Source: Pasteurellaceae bacterium LFhippo2 (GTDB lineage: Bacteria > Pseudomonadota > Gammaproteobacteria > Enterobacterales > Pasteurellaceae). From it: 64,000 bases of DNA. Both the position numbers and the translations under genes were made by a program. Positions 28,480 to 37,230 of the stretch are shown in pieces (position 1 is the stretch's first letter; each line of letters starts with the position of its first letter). The DNA lies in contig LEKJ01000116.1 in assembly GCA_029852775.1 (NCBI GenBank), positions 62,001 to 126,000 on the forward strand, written 5' to 3'. The notes under the pieces are model-generated. The model did not search any database and was not told the DNA's origin. It was given only the letters and a program-made list of their open reading frames with translations.

Positions 28480-31400
28480 TTATCTATTTCCAATACGCAC
28501 GATTTGGATAATCCGTTCCACAATTTCTTTTGCTTGTAGCATACCGCTACCGATAGATTGGCAAAGTTTGAACAGCATTGGCAGTAATTGCTTGCTGATC
28601 TCTTTTTCTACCTGCTCTAAACTTAATGAATGCTCTGCTACCGCTTGTAGCACAATGCGATCCAAATCAAAGGCTAATTCCACCCAACGCTCTTGCTCGC
28701 TTGGTTGAGCTAAGGTTTCTGGCAACACGGTTTTAAATACGCCAAAATAGGCTTGCGCCGAATGGTTATCCGCAAAACGATCGGGAATTTCCGCTAACTT
28801 TCGCTCCGCAACTTGTTCTTCAAATTCTTGAAATAGTAAGTATTGCTTCATTGGATTATCAAATAACGCTTCCGCCTCTTCAATCGCCTGTTGCAACAAT
28901 TCGGAAAAACGGGCTTTAGCATAAGGATCATCATTCAAATCCAGTTCAATACTGCGGGCAATGCGAGAACGGATTTTATCCGCTTCGTTACGGGTTTTGG
29001 TATCGTCCCACTGTTTAATTTCCGCTTTACCCATTTTATTGACCGCATAAATGCCTTCAGGCTCTTTTACGCCTAGCCCAACCACGTGTTTATCAATCAA
29101 TTTTTCCACTTGATCGGCATATTCGCTGTAATCAATCTGTTCGCCAGCATCCTGTTGCACTAAACGGCGTAAATAGCCGAACTGTTTAGCGGTCTCTTTA
29201 TATAAAGTGCGGTCGGAATCGGTGAAGTTTTGATCTTGATAAAACTCATCCGACTGCAACGCAACTTGTAAACAGCGGTTAAAATCCGTTAAAGCACGAT
29301 AAAAATCGTCTCGAATTTTGCTATTTTTATCGAATAACAGACCGCTTTCCGTATCTGTTACCAAATTCGGCACCAGCACACGGCGCAGCTGCTCAATATC
29401 CGCTTTATTTTCGACCGTCGCAAAAACCGCCCAAAGCTGTTGATACAAACTCGGCAAACGCAGATATTCATTTCTCATCGGGCGATATAAACCTTCAATA
29501 TCATCAATATCGTAACCGCCTTGGGTACGGCTGGCTAAATCCTGATATTTGGCAATGGTAGTGTCCAGCTCTTTTAAAATGCCCCGATAATCAATCAATA
29601 AACCATACTCTTTCTGCTTATGTAGGCGATTAACTCGAGCGATAGCTTGAATCAGATTATGCTGTTTTAACGGCTTATCAATATAAAGCACCGCATTGCT
29701 CGGTTCATCAAAACCAGTCAGCAATTTATCCACCACAATCAATAAACGCAACGGGCTATCTGGATCAGCAAAACGATTTAGCACCTGTTGGGTATAAACC
29801 TCTTCATTGCCTTGCACATTGTGATTCCACCAACGCACCACTTCATCGCTCGCCTGTTCATCAATATCACTATTGCCTTCTCGGCTATCGGGCGGGCTAA
29901 TCACTATCGTACTTTCAAACAACCCAACTTCGTCAAGATACTGTTTATAGCGAATAGCGCTCACTTTGCTTTCGCACGCCAACTGCCCTTTTAATCCCTG
30001 CTCGATTTTTTCATTCAGATGATAGGCAATATCCAAAGCGATTAAATGAATACGTTCATCGGCTTGATAAATCTGCCCTTTGCGAGAAAATTTGCGTTTT
30101 AAATCCGCTTTTTGTTGCTCGCTTAACGATTTAGTAATACGCTCAAACCAGTTATCAATCGCCTGCTTATTTACCTCTAATTCAGGGATACGCTCTTCAT
30201 ACAAAAGCGGCGTAACGGATTTATCTTCTACTGCCCGTTGCATTGTGTAAGCGTGGATAATCTTGCCAAATTTTTGCGTAGTTTCATCATCTTTCAACAA
30301 CGGCGTACCGGTAAATGCCACAAAAGACGCATTCGGCAATGCTCGGCGCATAGCAATATGATTTTCGCCCCCTTGGGTACGGTGCCCTTCGTCAATCAGC
30401 ACTATAATATTTTCACTCGGGTTAAAACAATTCGGTTGCTCAATTGCGGTATTAAACTTCTGGATTAACGAGAAAATAATCCGCTCATTGCCCTGACCAA
30501 TTTGCTCGGCAAGGCGTTTGCCTGTAGTCGCCATGGCATTTTTGCGATCTCGCTTTGTAGCAAGTTCTCCGCTGTTATAGAAAGTGCTACTTAGCTGATT
30601 TTCTAAATCGACACGATCGGTTACCACCACAATTCGGCACTGTTTTAACGCAGGGTGTAGCAACAATGCTTTGCTGAAAAAGACCATCGTAAAAGATTTG
30701 CCCGAGCCTGTGGTATGCCAAATCACCCCACCATTGCGCTCCCCTTGTTCATTTTGGGTACTCACACGGCTTAATAGACGTTTCACTCCAAAAACTTGCG
30801 GATAGCGAGCGACAACACGGATATGCTCTTTGTGATCAAACAGCGTGAAATAGCGGATCATTTCCAATAGACGAGCAGGACTAAGCAAACTGATTAACAG
30901 CTGATCTTGCCCTGTTACAGCTAAACGCCCTTGTGCAATAAGCTGTTGATACCATTGTTGATCGTCTGAATTAGGTAGGATAGTGGTGAGAGCTTGGGGC
31001 GAAATGGCTAAATTTTTGATGTTCGCCATTTCAACTTCTGAAAATTCTTCTTCACGCCACGCAGCCCAGAATTTAGCAGGGGTACCGCAAGTAGCATAAC
31101 GCCCTGCTGTGCCGTTAATCGACAGCACCAATTGAGCGTAGGCAAGCAGATGTGGGATTTCATTCGGGCGTTGGTTACGAATGGTTTGGGAAATGCCCTC
31201 TTCGATAGTGCTTTTTTGCTTACCGTCAGGGCGTTTTCCTTCAATCACCGCCAAAGGTAAACCATTTACAAAGCAGACAATATCAGGCGTTCGCACCGAA
31301 CTGCCATTGACATTGGCGACATCAAATTCTTCAGTAAAATGAAAGCGGTTATTTTCAATATTTTCCCAGTCGATAATCGGAATGGTGCAACTGATTTTCT

Positions 31401-31740
31401 TGCCTTCGATAAATTCGGTAACGGTAATGCCGTAAAGCAGATGATTGTAGATTTTCTCATTGGCATTCACTAGGCTTTCATTCAGATTAGGATTCATCAG
31501 CTCGGCAACTAAGTAATCCACCGCCTTTGCGGATAAATGCCTTTCTTTTCCCGCATACAGAAAAGTTTTTGCCGCCAACACTTCACGCAACACCGTTTCC
31601 AACACCACATTAGCTTTGCTGTGATTACGCATTTCCAATGCGCTTTTAGGCGACAAACACCCCCACCCCAAATTATTTAACAGCAATAACGCAGGAATTT
31701 TTGAACTGTATTTTTCTTGGAATTTTGGGGTTGGGTGCAT
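28480..31740 (-). CDS. hsdR: Type I restriction enzyme R subunit HsdR
   Basis: A 1086-residue protein. The N-terminal nuclease has TPDIVCFVNG then VIEGK (Asp153, Glu167, Lys169). The SF2 translocase has TTGSGKS (343-349), DEGHR (450-454), FTGTPLL and TGFDEPSNAVLYID, and QAIARVNRLHK (motif VI). All key residues are intact, so the enzyme looks active. HsdR translocates DNA and cuts at a distance when HsdM/HsdS find unmodified sites. TGGAG precedes the ATG. It starts 17 bp after the SIR2 gene and is coupled to the YgjP-like gene. Confidence 0.96.
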   Translation of the reverse strand: MHPTPKFQEKYSSKIPALLLLNNLGWGCLSPKSALEMRNHSKANVVLETVLREVLAAKTFLYAGKERHLSAKAVDYLVAELMNPNLNESLVNANEKIYNHLLYGITVTEFIEGKKISCTIPIIDWENIENNRFHFTEEFDVANVNGSSVRTPDIVCFVNGLPLAVIEGKRPDGKQKSTIEEGISQTIRNQRPNEIPHLLAYAQLVLSINGTAGRYATCGTPAKFWAAWREEEFSEVEMANIKNLAISPQALTTILPNSDDQQWYQQLIAQGRLAVTGQDQLLISLLSPARLLEMIRYFTLFDHKEHIRVVARYPQVFGVKRLLSRVSTQNEQGERNGGVIWHTTGSGKSFTMVFFSKALLLHPALKQCRIVVVTDRVDLENQLSSTFYNSGELATKRDRKNAMATTGKRLAEQIGQGNERIIFSLIQKFNTAIEQPNCFNPSENIIVLIDEGHRTQGGENHIAMRRALPNASFVAFTGTPLLKDDETTQKFGKIIHAYTMQRAVEDKSVTPLLYEERIPELEVNKQAIDNWFERITKSLSEQQKADLKRKFSRKGQIYQADERIHLIALDIAYHLNEKIEQGLKGQLACESKVSAIRYKQYLDEVGLFESTIVISPPDSREGNSDIDEQASDEVVRWWNHNVQGNEEVYTQQVLNRFADPDSPLRLLIVVDKLLTGFDEPSNAVLYIDKPLKQHNLIQAIARVNRLHKQKEYGLLIDYRGILKELDTTIAKYQDLASRTQGGYDIDDIEGLYRPMRNEYLRLPSLYQQLWAVFATVENKADIEQLRRVLVPNLVTDTESGLLFDKNSKIRDDFYRALTDFNRCLQVALQSDEFYQDQNFTDSDRTLYKETAKQFGYLRRLVQQDAGEQIDYSEYADQVEKLIDKHVVGLGVKEPEGIYAVNKMGKAEIKQWDDTKTRNEADKIRSRIARSIELDLNDDPYAKARFSELLQQAIEEAEALFDNPMKQYLLFQEFEEQVAERKLAEIPDRFADNHSAQAYFGVFKTVLPETLAQPSEQERWVELAFDLDRIVLQAVAEHSLSLEQVEKEISKQLLPMLFKLCQSIGSGMLQAKEIVERIIQIVRIGNR

Positions 31741-31757
31741 AATATCTCCATAAAAAT

Positions 31758-33272
31758 TTAATTAGTTAAAGGTTCTATTTGCCCTTTAATATATTCAATC
31801 CATAATTGATCGTTTGTTTGTCTAGTATCTTTACTTACTGAAACTCCAATGACATTATCTCTATTCTTATCAATTCTCAAATTTTCAATAGCTGAATTTT
31901 TAATACTTCGCTCATTAGATATTCCAACAACAAATAGTTTTTTATTTTTGTTTTCTACTAACTCTCGAAATAATCCATTAATATGACTGTCATCTTTATT
32001 AAATCCAAAGCCAACAACAATTACAGCATCTGAATCAGAAAAAGCATCAAATAAAGAAACATAACGTCTAGACATTTCTACTGATGTTAATGGTTTCAAT
32101 CCACTTTGAGTTAAAATAAATGGCACATGTATCTGTTTTAAATTATCAGGCTTATCATCAAATTGAGTAATACTATTTTTGTATGGATTATAAAAATCCT
32201 TCACACTGCCATTAAGATGAACTATTTTATTAACTAAATCAGGCTGAACTTCAGAAATTATACTATTGTAATTTGATGTTCCTACTAGTGAAATTTCATC
32301 ACTTTGTAAGTGACTTAAATCATTATAATATCCCTCCTTATCATTCAGATTTTCAGGAACTTTATTTTTAATATAATCTCTAGCTGTTTCTAAGAAAACA
32401 ACCATCTTAGTAAATTTAGCCCATTCTGTTTTCGGTGAAAATAAATATCTAAAATGTTCATCTAATAGCTTTTGGTAATCTAGTACATCAACAAAAATAT
32501 TCTCTAATGCTTTTTTACAAATTGCAGATAACAGACATATCAAATCAGCATTTTCATCTGTATTAAAAGTCTTTTTTTGACCCAATAATAATTCTAAAGC
32601 TTCTGAACCTACCTGATTGAATTCTAGTTTAAACATTCCAAAAATATCATCGAATATAGGTAAATCATCAGGTGTATTAGTAAATAGTTCCTCATTTAAT
32701 TTTTTTACTAAATCATGACCGTGAGATCCAACTAGTAGTTGCAGAAAAGCTATTGCATATCTACGAAGATCATCAACACCTTTTCCTAACTTAATCACTT
32801 CTAACATTGCCGAATAGTATTTTGATTCAAATAGAGTTACATTATTAGACAAGATTGGATTCAATTTTATTTTTTGAGTATATAAAACAGAACCTAATTC
32901 GTAGCCTGATTGTTCTAAAAATAAATCCGCAATTCTATCTTCTTGGATATTAAAAGCCTTTAAGACATTTATGCATAAATCATCAAATTTATTTAAATGT
33001 TCAATTATCTTATCTCTTTTGTATTGTATAGATGACTCAATAAGACTACCAAATTCATTTTTTCCAAAAGCATAAATAGGTTTTGTTCTATATCCATCTG
33101 GTAACCAATTTGCTGCATAAGGGGAAGTAATATTCACATTATCAAGCTCACTCCTTAATTTTTCTTTATATAGTGTAGAGTCTTGTCTAAATAAATCTAT
33201 TGCAAATGTTCCACCACTAGGTAAACCATAGCTCATTTCTGCTCCTGCACCAAAAAACAGTCCTAATTTCAT
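31758..33272 (-). CDS. SIR2-fold protein nested in the restriction cluster
   Basis: A 504-residue protein with start ATG 33272 after AAAGGAG. Residues 4-20 give the NAD-binding loop FFGAGAEMSYGLPSGG. A long helical insert follows. The SIR2 fold resumes with GTSNYN (Asn334), IVHLNGS (His352) and VVGFGFNKDDSHIN (419-432). These are the positions of the catalytic Asn and His and the last nucleotide loop of SIR2-like defence proteins, which typically destroy NAD during phage attack. The gene is much more AT-rich than hsdR and shows no uptake word. Effector role is inferred. Confidence 0.8.
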   Translation of the reverse strand: MKLGLFFGAGAEMSYGLPSGGTFAIDLFRQDSTLYKEKLRSELDNVNITSPYAANWLPDGYRTKPIYAFGKNEFGSLIESSIQYKRDKIIEHLNKFDDLCINVLKAFNIQEDRIADLFLEQSGYELGSVLYTQKIKLNPILSNNVTLFESKYYSAMLEVIKLGKGVDDLRRYAIAFLQLLVGSHGHDLVKKLNEELFTNTPDDLPIFDDIFGMFKLEFNQVGSEALELLLGQKKTFNTDENADLICLLSAICKKALENIFVDVLDYQKLLDEHFRYLFSPKTEWAKFTKMVVFLETARDYIKNKVPENLNDKEGYYNDLSHLQSDEISLVGTSNYNSIISEVQPDLVNKIVHLNGSVKDFYNPYKNSITQFDDKPDNLKQIHVPFILTQSGLKPLTSVEMSRRYVSLFDAFSDSDAVIVVGFGFNKDDSHINGLFRELVENKNKKLFVVGISNERSIKNSAIENLRIDKNRDNVIGVSVSKDTRQTNDQLWIEYIKGQIEPLTN

Positions 33273-33293
33273 AGAATTCTCCTTTAAAATCAA

Positions 33294-33521
33294 TTACTTT
33301 TTATCTCTCGGCGGAAATGGATCATTACCATAACTATTCCCTGCTCTAATTCTTCCATCTCTACCATGTATTTTAGTATCCGATTTTTGATTACGAGCAA
33401 TATCTTGAGCAATTTGGATAGCTTCTGCTTGAGTAGGTACAACTCTAGTTGCTTTAGAATTTCCTGCTCCTTTCACTGCCCATTCCCTGTTATGTGGTAC
33501 AACGTGTTGATTTTTTCCCAT
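33294..33521 (-). CDS. DUF2188 mini-protein upstream of the SIR2 gene
   Basis: A 75-residue basic protein with the DUF2188 pattern: HVVPHNREWAVKGAGNSKAT, then TQAEAIQIAQDIARNQ, then IHGRDGRIRAGNSYG. AGGAG precedes the ATG. It lies 21 bp before the SIR2 start and after hsdS. DUF2188 proteins are small and of unknown function. The tight spacing suggests co-expression with the SIR2 protein, perhaps as partner, sensor or inhibitor; that is a guess. Confidence 0.75.
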   Translation of the reverse strand: MGKNQHVVPHNREWAVKGAGNSKATRVVPTQAEAIQIAQDIARNQKSDTKIHGRDGRIRAGNSYGNDPFPPRDKK

Positions 33522-33615
33522 TTTAATAATCTCCTATTTATGGATAAACACCCACTCTACATAGGTATTATTTATACATTTTCAAGATAAAAAACGAAAA
33601 AAATTAGATTTATCT

Positions 33616-34722
33616 TTACCCCAGTAATATTTGCATCAACGCCTGTTTTTCCAACTTCAAACATTCCAATTTTTGTTGCAATGTTTCGATCTCTTGATCT
33701 GCTGCTGTTAGAATTTTGGCGATTTTTTGTTGTTCTTCTACGCTAGGCAATAAGATATCAAAATCTTTTACCATTCCTGCATTTAAATTTGATTGAGTAC
33801 CCTGCTGGCCTTGTAACTTAATCTTATCTTTCAAAGAAGAAAGATAAAAATATAGGTATTCAAAATACAGTTCGTCTTTTGGTCTAATTCCTAAAATGGC
33901 TTGAGATGACGTTACAGGGACTGTAGCAATACTACATTCTCCAATAGACGCATACATAGCATATAAAATAGTATTTTTAGGATATAATTTAGCTGAACTA
34001 TTTTCTACACCTAACTCCGATATAGTCTTTTCGCTTCTAGTAATATATTTTCCTTGCGCTGTCATATCCGCAATAGAGACCCAAAGAATACCGCCATTAT
34101 AATATTCTTCAACGGTAGATTTCGGCGTACCTCCACTAGACATATCTGCTATTTTGCCTAATTTTATCTTCTTCCACTCCCCACTAAATCCCCCAACTCT
34201 TTTCTCACCACTTAGCAACATCTGCATTAATGCTTTTTTCTGTTGTTGGCTGTTGGCAATTAGGGATTCTGTGGCTTGAATTGCGTTATCCCACGTTGAG
34301 AGTGTTTCAGCGATTTTGATTTGTTCTGGTAGTGGGGGAACTAAGACTTTAACAGCGTGTAAATCGTTTCTATTTACCCCAGGAACACCCGTTTTATCAC
34401 TAAACTTTGCAAAATCAAAATTACTTAGTAGATAGTAAATAAATTTAGGGTGATTATTGTAAAAATTTTTTACCCACAGAGATGTATTTAAAGGCCAAAA
34501 ATTTTGTTCGACGTAAAAAACATTGCCTATTGTTCCATATCGTCCAGTTACAACTCCAGGCGCAAGAACTTTAGCTTCATTGTGATATCCACTAATTCCA
34601 CTGGATGAAATAATTGGAATAGTGCCTTCAATTCTTTTTGAACTTGGTAAATCAAATCCACGTTGTAATTCGGCTACTTTTCCTAAATATTCTCTTTTCC
34701 ACCCACTCGGCAACTTACTCAT
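33616..34722 (-). CDS. hsdS: Type I specificity subunit HsdS
   Basis: A 368-residue S subunit with two target-recognition domains. TRD1 spans about residues 1-130 (LPSGWKREYLGKVAELQRG start) and ends in PPLPEQIKIAETLSTWDNAI. TRD2 spans about 185-315 (KKIKLGKIADMSSGGTPKST) and ends in LPSVEEQQKIAKILTAADQEI. Each is followed by a coiled-coil spacer ending in KKALMQMLL or KQALMQILL. The protein is slightly short but looks complete. It sets the DNA target for HsdM and HsdR. The recognition sequence cannot be read from the protein. Confidence 0.93.
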   Translation of the reverse strand: MSKLPSGWKREYLGKVAELQRGFDLPSSKRIEGTIPIISSSGISGYHNEAKVLAPGVVTGRYGTIGNVFYVEQNFWPLNTSLWVKNFYNNHPKFIYYLLSNFDFAKFSDKTGVPGVNRNDLHAVKVLVPPLPEQIKIAETLSTWDNAIQATESLIANSQQQKKALMQMLLSGEKRVGGFSGEWKKIKLGKIADMSSGGTPKSTVEEYYNGGILWVSIADMTAQGKYITRSEKTISELGVENSSAKLYPKNTILYAMYASIGECSIATVPVTSSQAILGIRPKDELYFEYLYFYLSSLKDKIKLQGQQGTQSNLNAGMVKDFDILLPSVEEQQKIAKILTAADQEIETLQQKLECLKLEKQALMQILLG

Positions 34723-34762
34723 ATTTTTATTTTCCTAATTTGCAAAATTCTTGGTTAATTTA

Positions 34763-34771
34763 ACCGCTTGT
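34763..34771 (-). repeat. DNA uptake word at the dinD2 stop
   Basis: Minus-strand ACAAGCGGT overlapping the last base of the dinD2 stop, with a TTTTGCAAATT tail toward hsdS. Confidence 0.75.
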
Positions 34772-35625
34772 TATTTATTACCTTTTGGCAAAGCGGATTG
34801 CTTTACTAATTTCTTATTTGATGTATCTACTCGGCGTTTTAATTTCTGTAAATCTTCCGCAGGCGGTAGCTCTTCGGGTTTAATACCACGCTGTGCTAAC
34901 ATATCTCGTACACTTTGATTATTTTGAATATGCTCGTTTGTAATAGATTCTTCACCATATAAGTCGTTAGATTCTACGTTAAAATTTGTAATCTCTGTTG
35001 CTAGATTTTTAGCAGCAATGGTTACTGTTGGTAAAAAATCCGCTAAGGGTCTATTTTTAGGAACGGCAAGCTGAGTTTTCATTGTTTGCGTTGTTTTCCC
35101 ACCAAATAATGCTGAATCACCTTTAGAACGAATACGCCCAAAACCTTGTTCATCAACACCTCTTTCATAAATGTTTTGTGAGAGTTTAGTTTCTGATTCG
35201 GTAAGTTTTTGACGTGCTTCTAAACGGTTTTGCAAAGCTAAACGTTCTTCTAATAATTCTTGTTTGCGTGTTTGTAATGCAAAATAAGTTTGAGCAAAGG
35301 CAACCGCATTTTTACGGGGATCAGCATTTTGGGCGACAAGATAACAGGCGTAACGGGTGAGTTGCATATCGGATCTTGGACGTTGAGCATTATTACCTGT
35401 ACTTGATGTTGTTGTAACATTTCTGAAATGATCATAAATCTCAATATTGCTATTCAGGCAAGCTTCTTTTGCTCTTTCTAATACATTTTGAAAATTATCC
35501 CATTTGTCATATCCTAGTAACTCCATTACATCTCTAGCATAAAAATACTCGATATTAGTCCCTTCAATAGTATGAATGTAGAGATCAAACTTTTGTTTTA
35601 ATTGAGTAATTTCATTTTTATTCAT
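34771..35625 (-). CDS. DinD-like protein, paralogue 2
   Basis: A 284-residue DinD-family protein. The N-terminal BRO-like part reads YFYARDVMELLGYDKWDNF, followed by LTRYACYLVAQNADPRK and FAQTYFALQTRKQEL. The C-terminal part carries GKTTQTMKTQLAVPKNRPL. E. coli DinD is SOS-induced and reported to antagonise RecA filaments. A LexA-like box lies over the -10 of a promoter directly upstream. It sits between hsdM and hsdS, and a second, different DinD lies upstream of hsdM. Confidence 0.87.
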   Translation of the reverse strand: MNKNEITQLKQKFDLYIHTIEGTNIEYFYARDVMELLGYDKWDNFQNVLERAKEACLNSNIEIYDHFRNVTTTSSTGNNAQRPRSDMQLTRYACYLVAQNADPRKNAVAFAQTYFALQTRKQELLEERLALQNRLEARQKLTESETKLSQNIYERGVDEQGFGRIRSKGDSALFGGKTTQTMKTQLAVPKNRPLADFLPTVTIAAKNLATEITNFNVESNDLYGEESITNEHIQNNQSVRDMLAQRGIKPEELPPAEDLQKLKRRVDTSNKKLVKQSALPKGNK

Positions 35626-35651
35626 TGCAATGTCTCCTAGTATTATTTTTG

Positions 35652-35679
35652 AACAAGTTCCCGACGCCGGGAACTTGTT
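35652..35679. promoter_or_regulatory. Perfect 12-bp stem hairpin in the dinD2 leader
   Basis: Arms AACAAGTTCCCG and CGGGAACTTGTT around ACGC. On the minus strand no U-run follows, so it is not a normal terminator. It would form near the 5' end of RNA made from the promoter at 35685-35713. Confidence 0.65.
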
Positions 35680-35713
35680 GTGTATTTATACAGTTATTTT
35701 ATGTATAAATCAA
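35678..35713 (-). promoter_or_regulatory. Promoter with LexA-like box after hsdM
   Basis: Minus strand: TTGATT at 35713-35708, a 17-bp spacer, and TATAAA at 35690-35685. CTGTATAAATACACAA (35693-35678) overlays the -10 and matches the LexA consensus CTGTATATATATACAG at 13 of 16 bases. It reads into dinD2, hsdS, DUF2188, SIR2, hsdR and the peptidase gene. Confidence 0.7.
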
Positions 35714-37227
35714 TACCCCAATTCTTTTAAATAACCCGCCATTTTGGTTTCTAATTCTGCCAGTTGTTGCTGTAGTTGCACTCGTTCGGCACGCACGGCA
35801 TTTAAGTCGATTGGTTGCTCGGCTTCAAAGGTGTCCACATAACGTGGGATATTTAGGTTAAAGTCGTTTTCTTGAATTTCAGCGAAATTTGCAAGATACG
35901 CATATTTTTCGACCGCTTGTCTGTTGCTGTAGGTTTCGGCGATTTTGTCAATATTTTCAGGGGTTAGGGTATTTTGATTTTTGCCTGCTTTAAATTCTCG
36001 GCTTGCATCAATAAATAATACCGAATCATCGCTTTTATCTTTTCGGAACACTAAAATCGCTGCTGGGATACCTGTGCCGTAGAACAGTTTTTCAGGTAAG
36101 CCGATTACCACATCTAGTAGATTTTCTTCAATCAATTTTTGACGGATCTTGCCTTCTGCTGCACCACGGAATAATACCCCATGCGGAACTACCACGCCCA
36201 TTCGCCCTGTGTGCTCTTTTAGGGTTTCGATCATATGTGAAATAAAAGCATAGTCCCCTTTGGTTTTCGGTGGTAATCCACGTTCAAAGCGTTGGAAGCG
36301 ATCTTGCTTCACATCATCATAGCCCCATTTATCCAATGAAAACGGCGGGTTAGCGGTAACAATGTCAAACTTAATCAGCTGTCCGTTGCTATCCAATAAT
36401 TTAGGATTGCGGATTGTGTCGCCCCATTCGATTTTGTGATTATCTTCACTATGCAAAAACATATTCATTTTCGCTAAAGACCACGTTGAGCCAATCGCTT
36501 CTTGCCCGTAAAGTGCGTAGGTTTTACTTTGGTAATTTTGCATAATTTTACGACCGCACTTCATCAAAAGCGAGCCCGAACCACAAGCGGGATCGCAAAT
36601 GCTATCGCCCACTTTTGGCTCTAATAACTCAGCGATTAAGTCTGAAACTTCTGGTGGGGTATAAAATTCCCCTGCTTTTTGCCCGCCACTTGCGGCAAAG
36701 TTTTTGATCAGATATTCGTAGGCGTTACCGATAATATCTAGGGTTCCCACTCGGCTTGGTTTGAGGTCAAGTTCTGGTTTGGCAAAGTCTTCCAATAGCT
36801 CACGCAAAATAGTGTTCTTTTGCTTTTCTTCACCCAATTTATCGGTGTTAAAAGAGATATCTTGGAATACGCTTTTACCTGCATCTTTTAACTTAGTCCC
36901 ATTGGCTTCTTCAATAGCGTGCAATGCCTGATCGATTCGCTCGCCGTTACCTGCTTCAAAACGTCTTTCATATAGGTGATAGAAATTCGCTTGTGGGGGT
37001 AATACAAAACGCTCTTGCTTCATCATCTCCGCAATTAACTCGGGCTCATTGCCATATTCGGTTTGATAAGCGTTGTAGTGATCTTGCCATACATCAGAAA
37101 TATACTTTAAGAACAGCATCGTTAAGATGAAATCTTTGTAGGTGTCGGCACTGATTGTGCCACGGAATGTATCGCAAGCAGACCAAAGGGCTTTATTAAT
37201 ATCGTCTTGGTTAATTTGAGTGGTCAT
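35710..37227 (-). CDS. hsdM: Type I DNA methyltransferase HsdM
   Basis: A 505-residue N6-adenine methyltransferase. The N-terminal HsdM_N region is followed by GGQKAGEFYTPPEVSDLI, SAM motif I DPACGSGS (212-219) and catalytic NPPF (293-296). The methylase should protect host DNA with HsdS. Its start lies 3 bp after the dinD1 stop. A following promoter with a LexA-like box may uncouple hsdM from the downstream genes. An uptake word lies at 35912-35920. Confidence 0.95.
   Translation of the reverse strand: MTTQINQDDINKALWSACDTFRGTISADTYKDFILTMLFLKYISDVWQDHYNAYQTEYGNEPELIAEMMKQERFVLPPQANFYHLYERRFEAGNGERIDQALHAIEEANGTKLKDAGKSVFQDISFNTDKLGEEKQKNTILRELLEDFAKPELDLKPSRVGTLDIIGNAYEYLIKNFAASGGQKAGEFYTPPEVSDLIAELLEPKVGDSICDPACGSGSLLMKCGRKIMQNYQSKTYALYGQEAIGSTWSLAKMNMFLHSEDNHKIEWGDTIRNPKLLDSNGQLIKFDIVTANPPFSLDKWGYDDVKQDRFQRFERGLPPKTKGDYAFISHMIETLKEHTGRMGVVVPHGVLFRGAAEGKIRQKLIEENLLDVVIGLPEKLFYGTGIPAAILVFRKDKSDDSVLFIDASREFKAGKNQNTLTPENIDKIAETYSNRQAVEKYAYLANFAEIQENDFNLNIPRYVDTFEAEQPIDLNAVRAERVQLQQQLAELETKMAGYLKELGY
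35912..35920 (-). repeat. DNA uptake word in hsdM
   Basis: Minus-strand ACAAGCGGT with a loose TTGCAAATTT tail, inside hsdM. Confidence 0.7.
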
Positions 37228-37230
37228 TGG

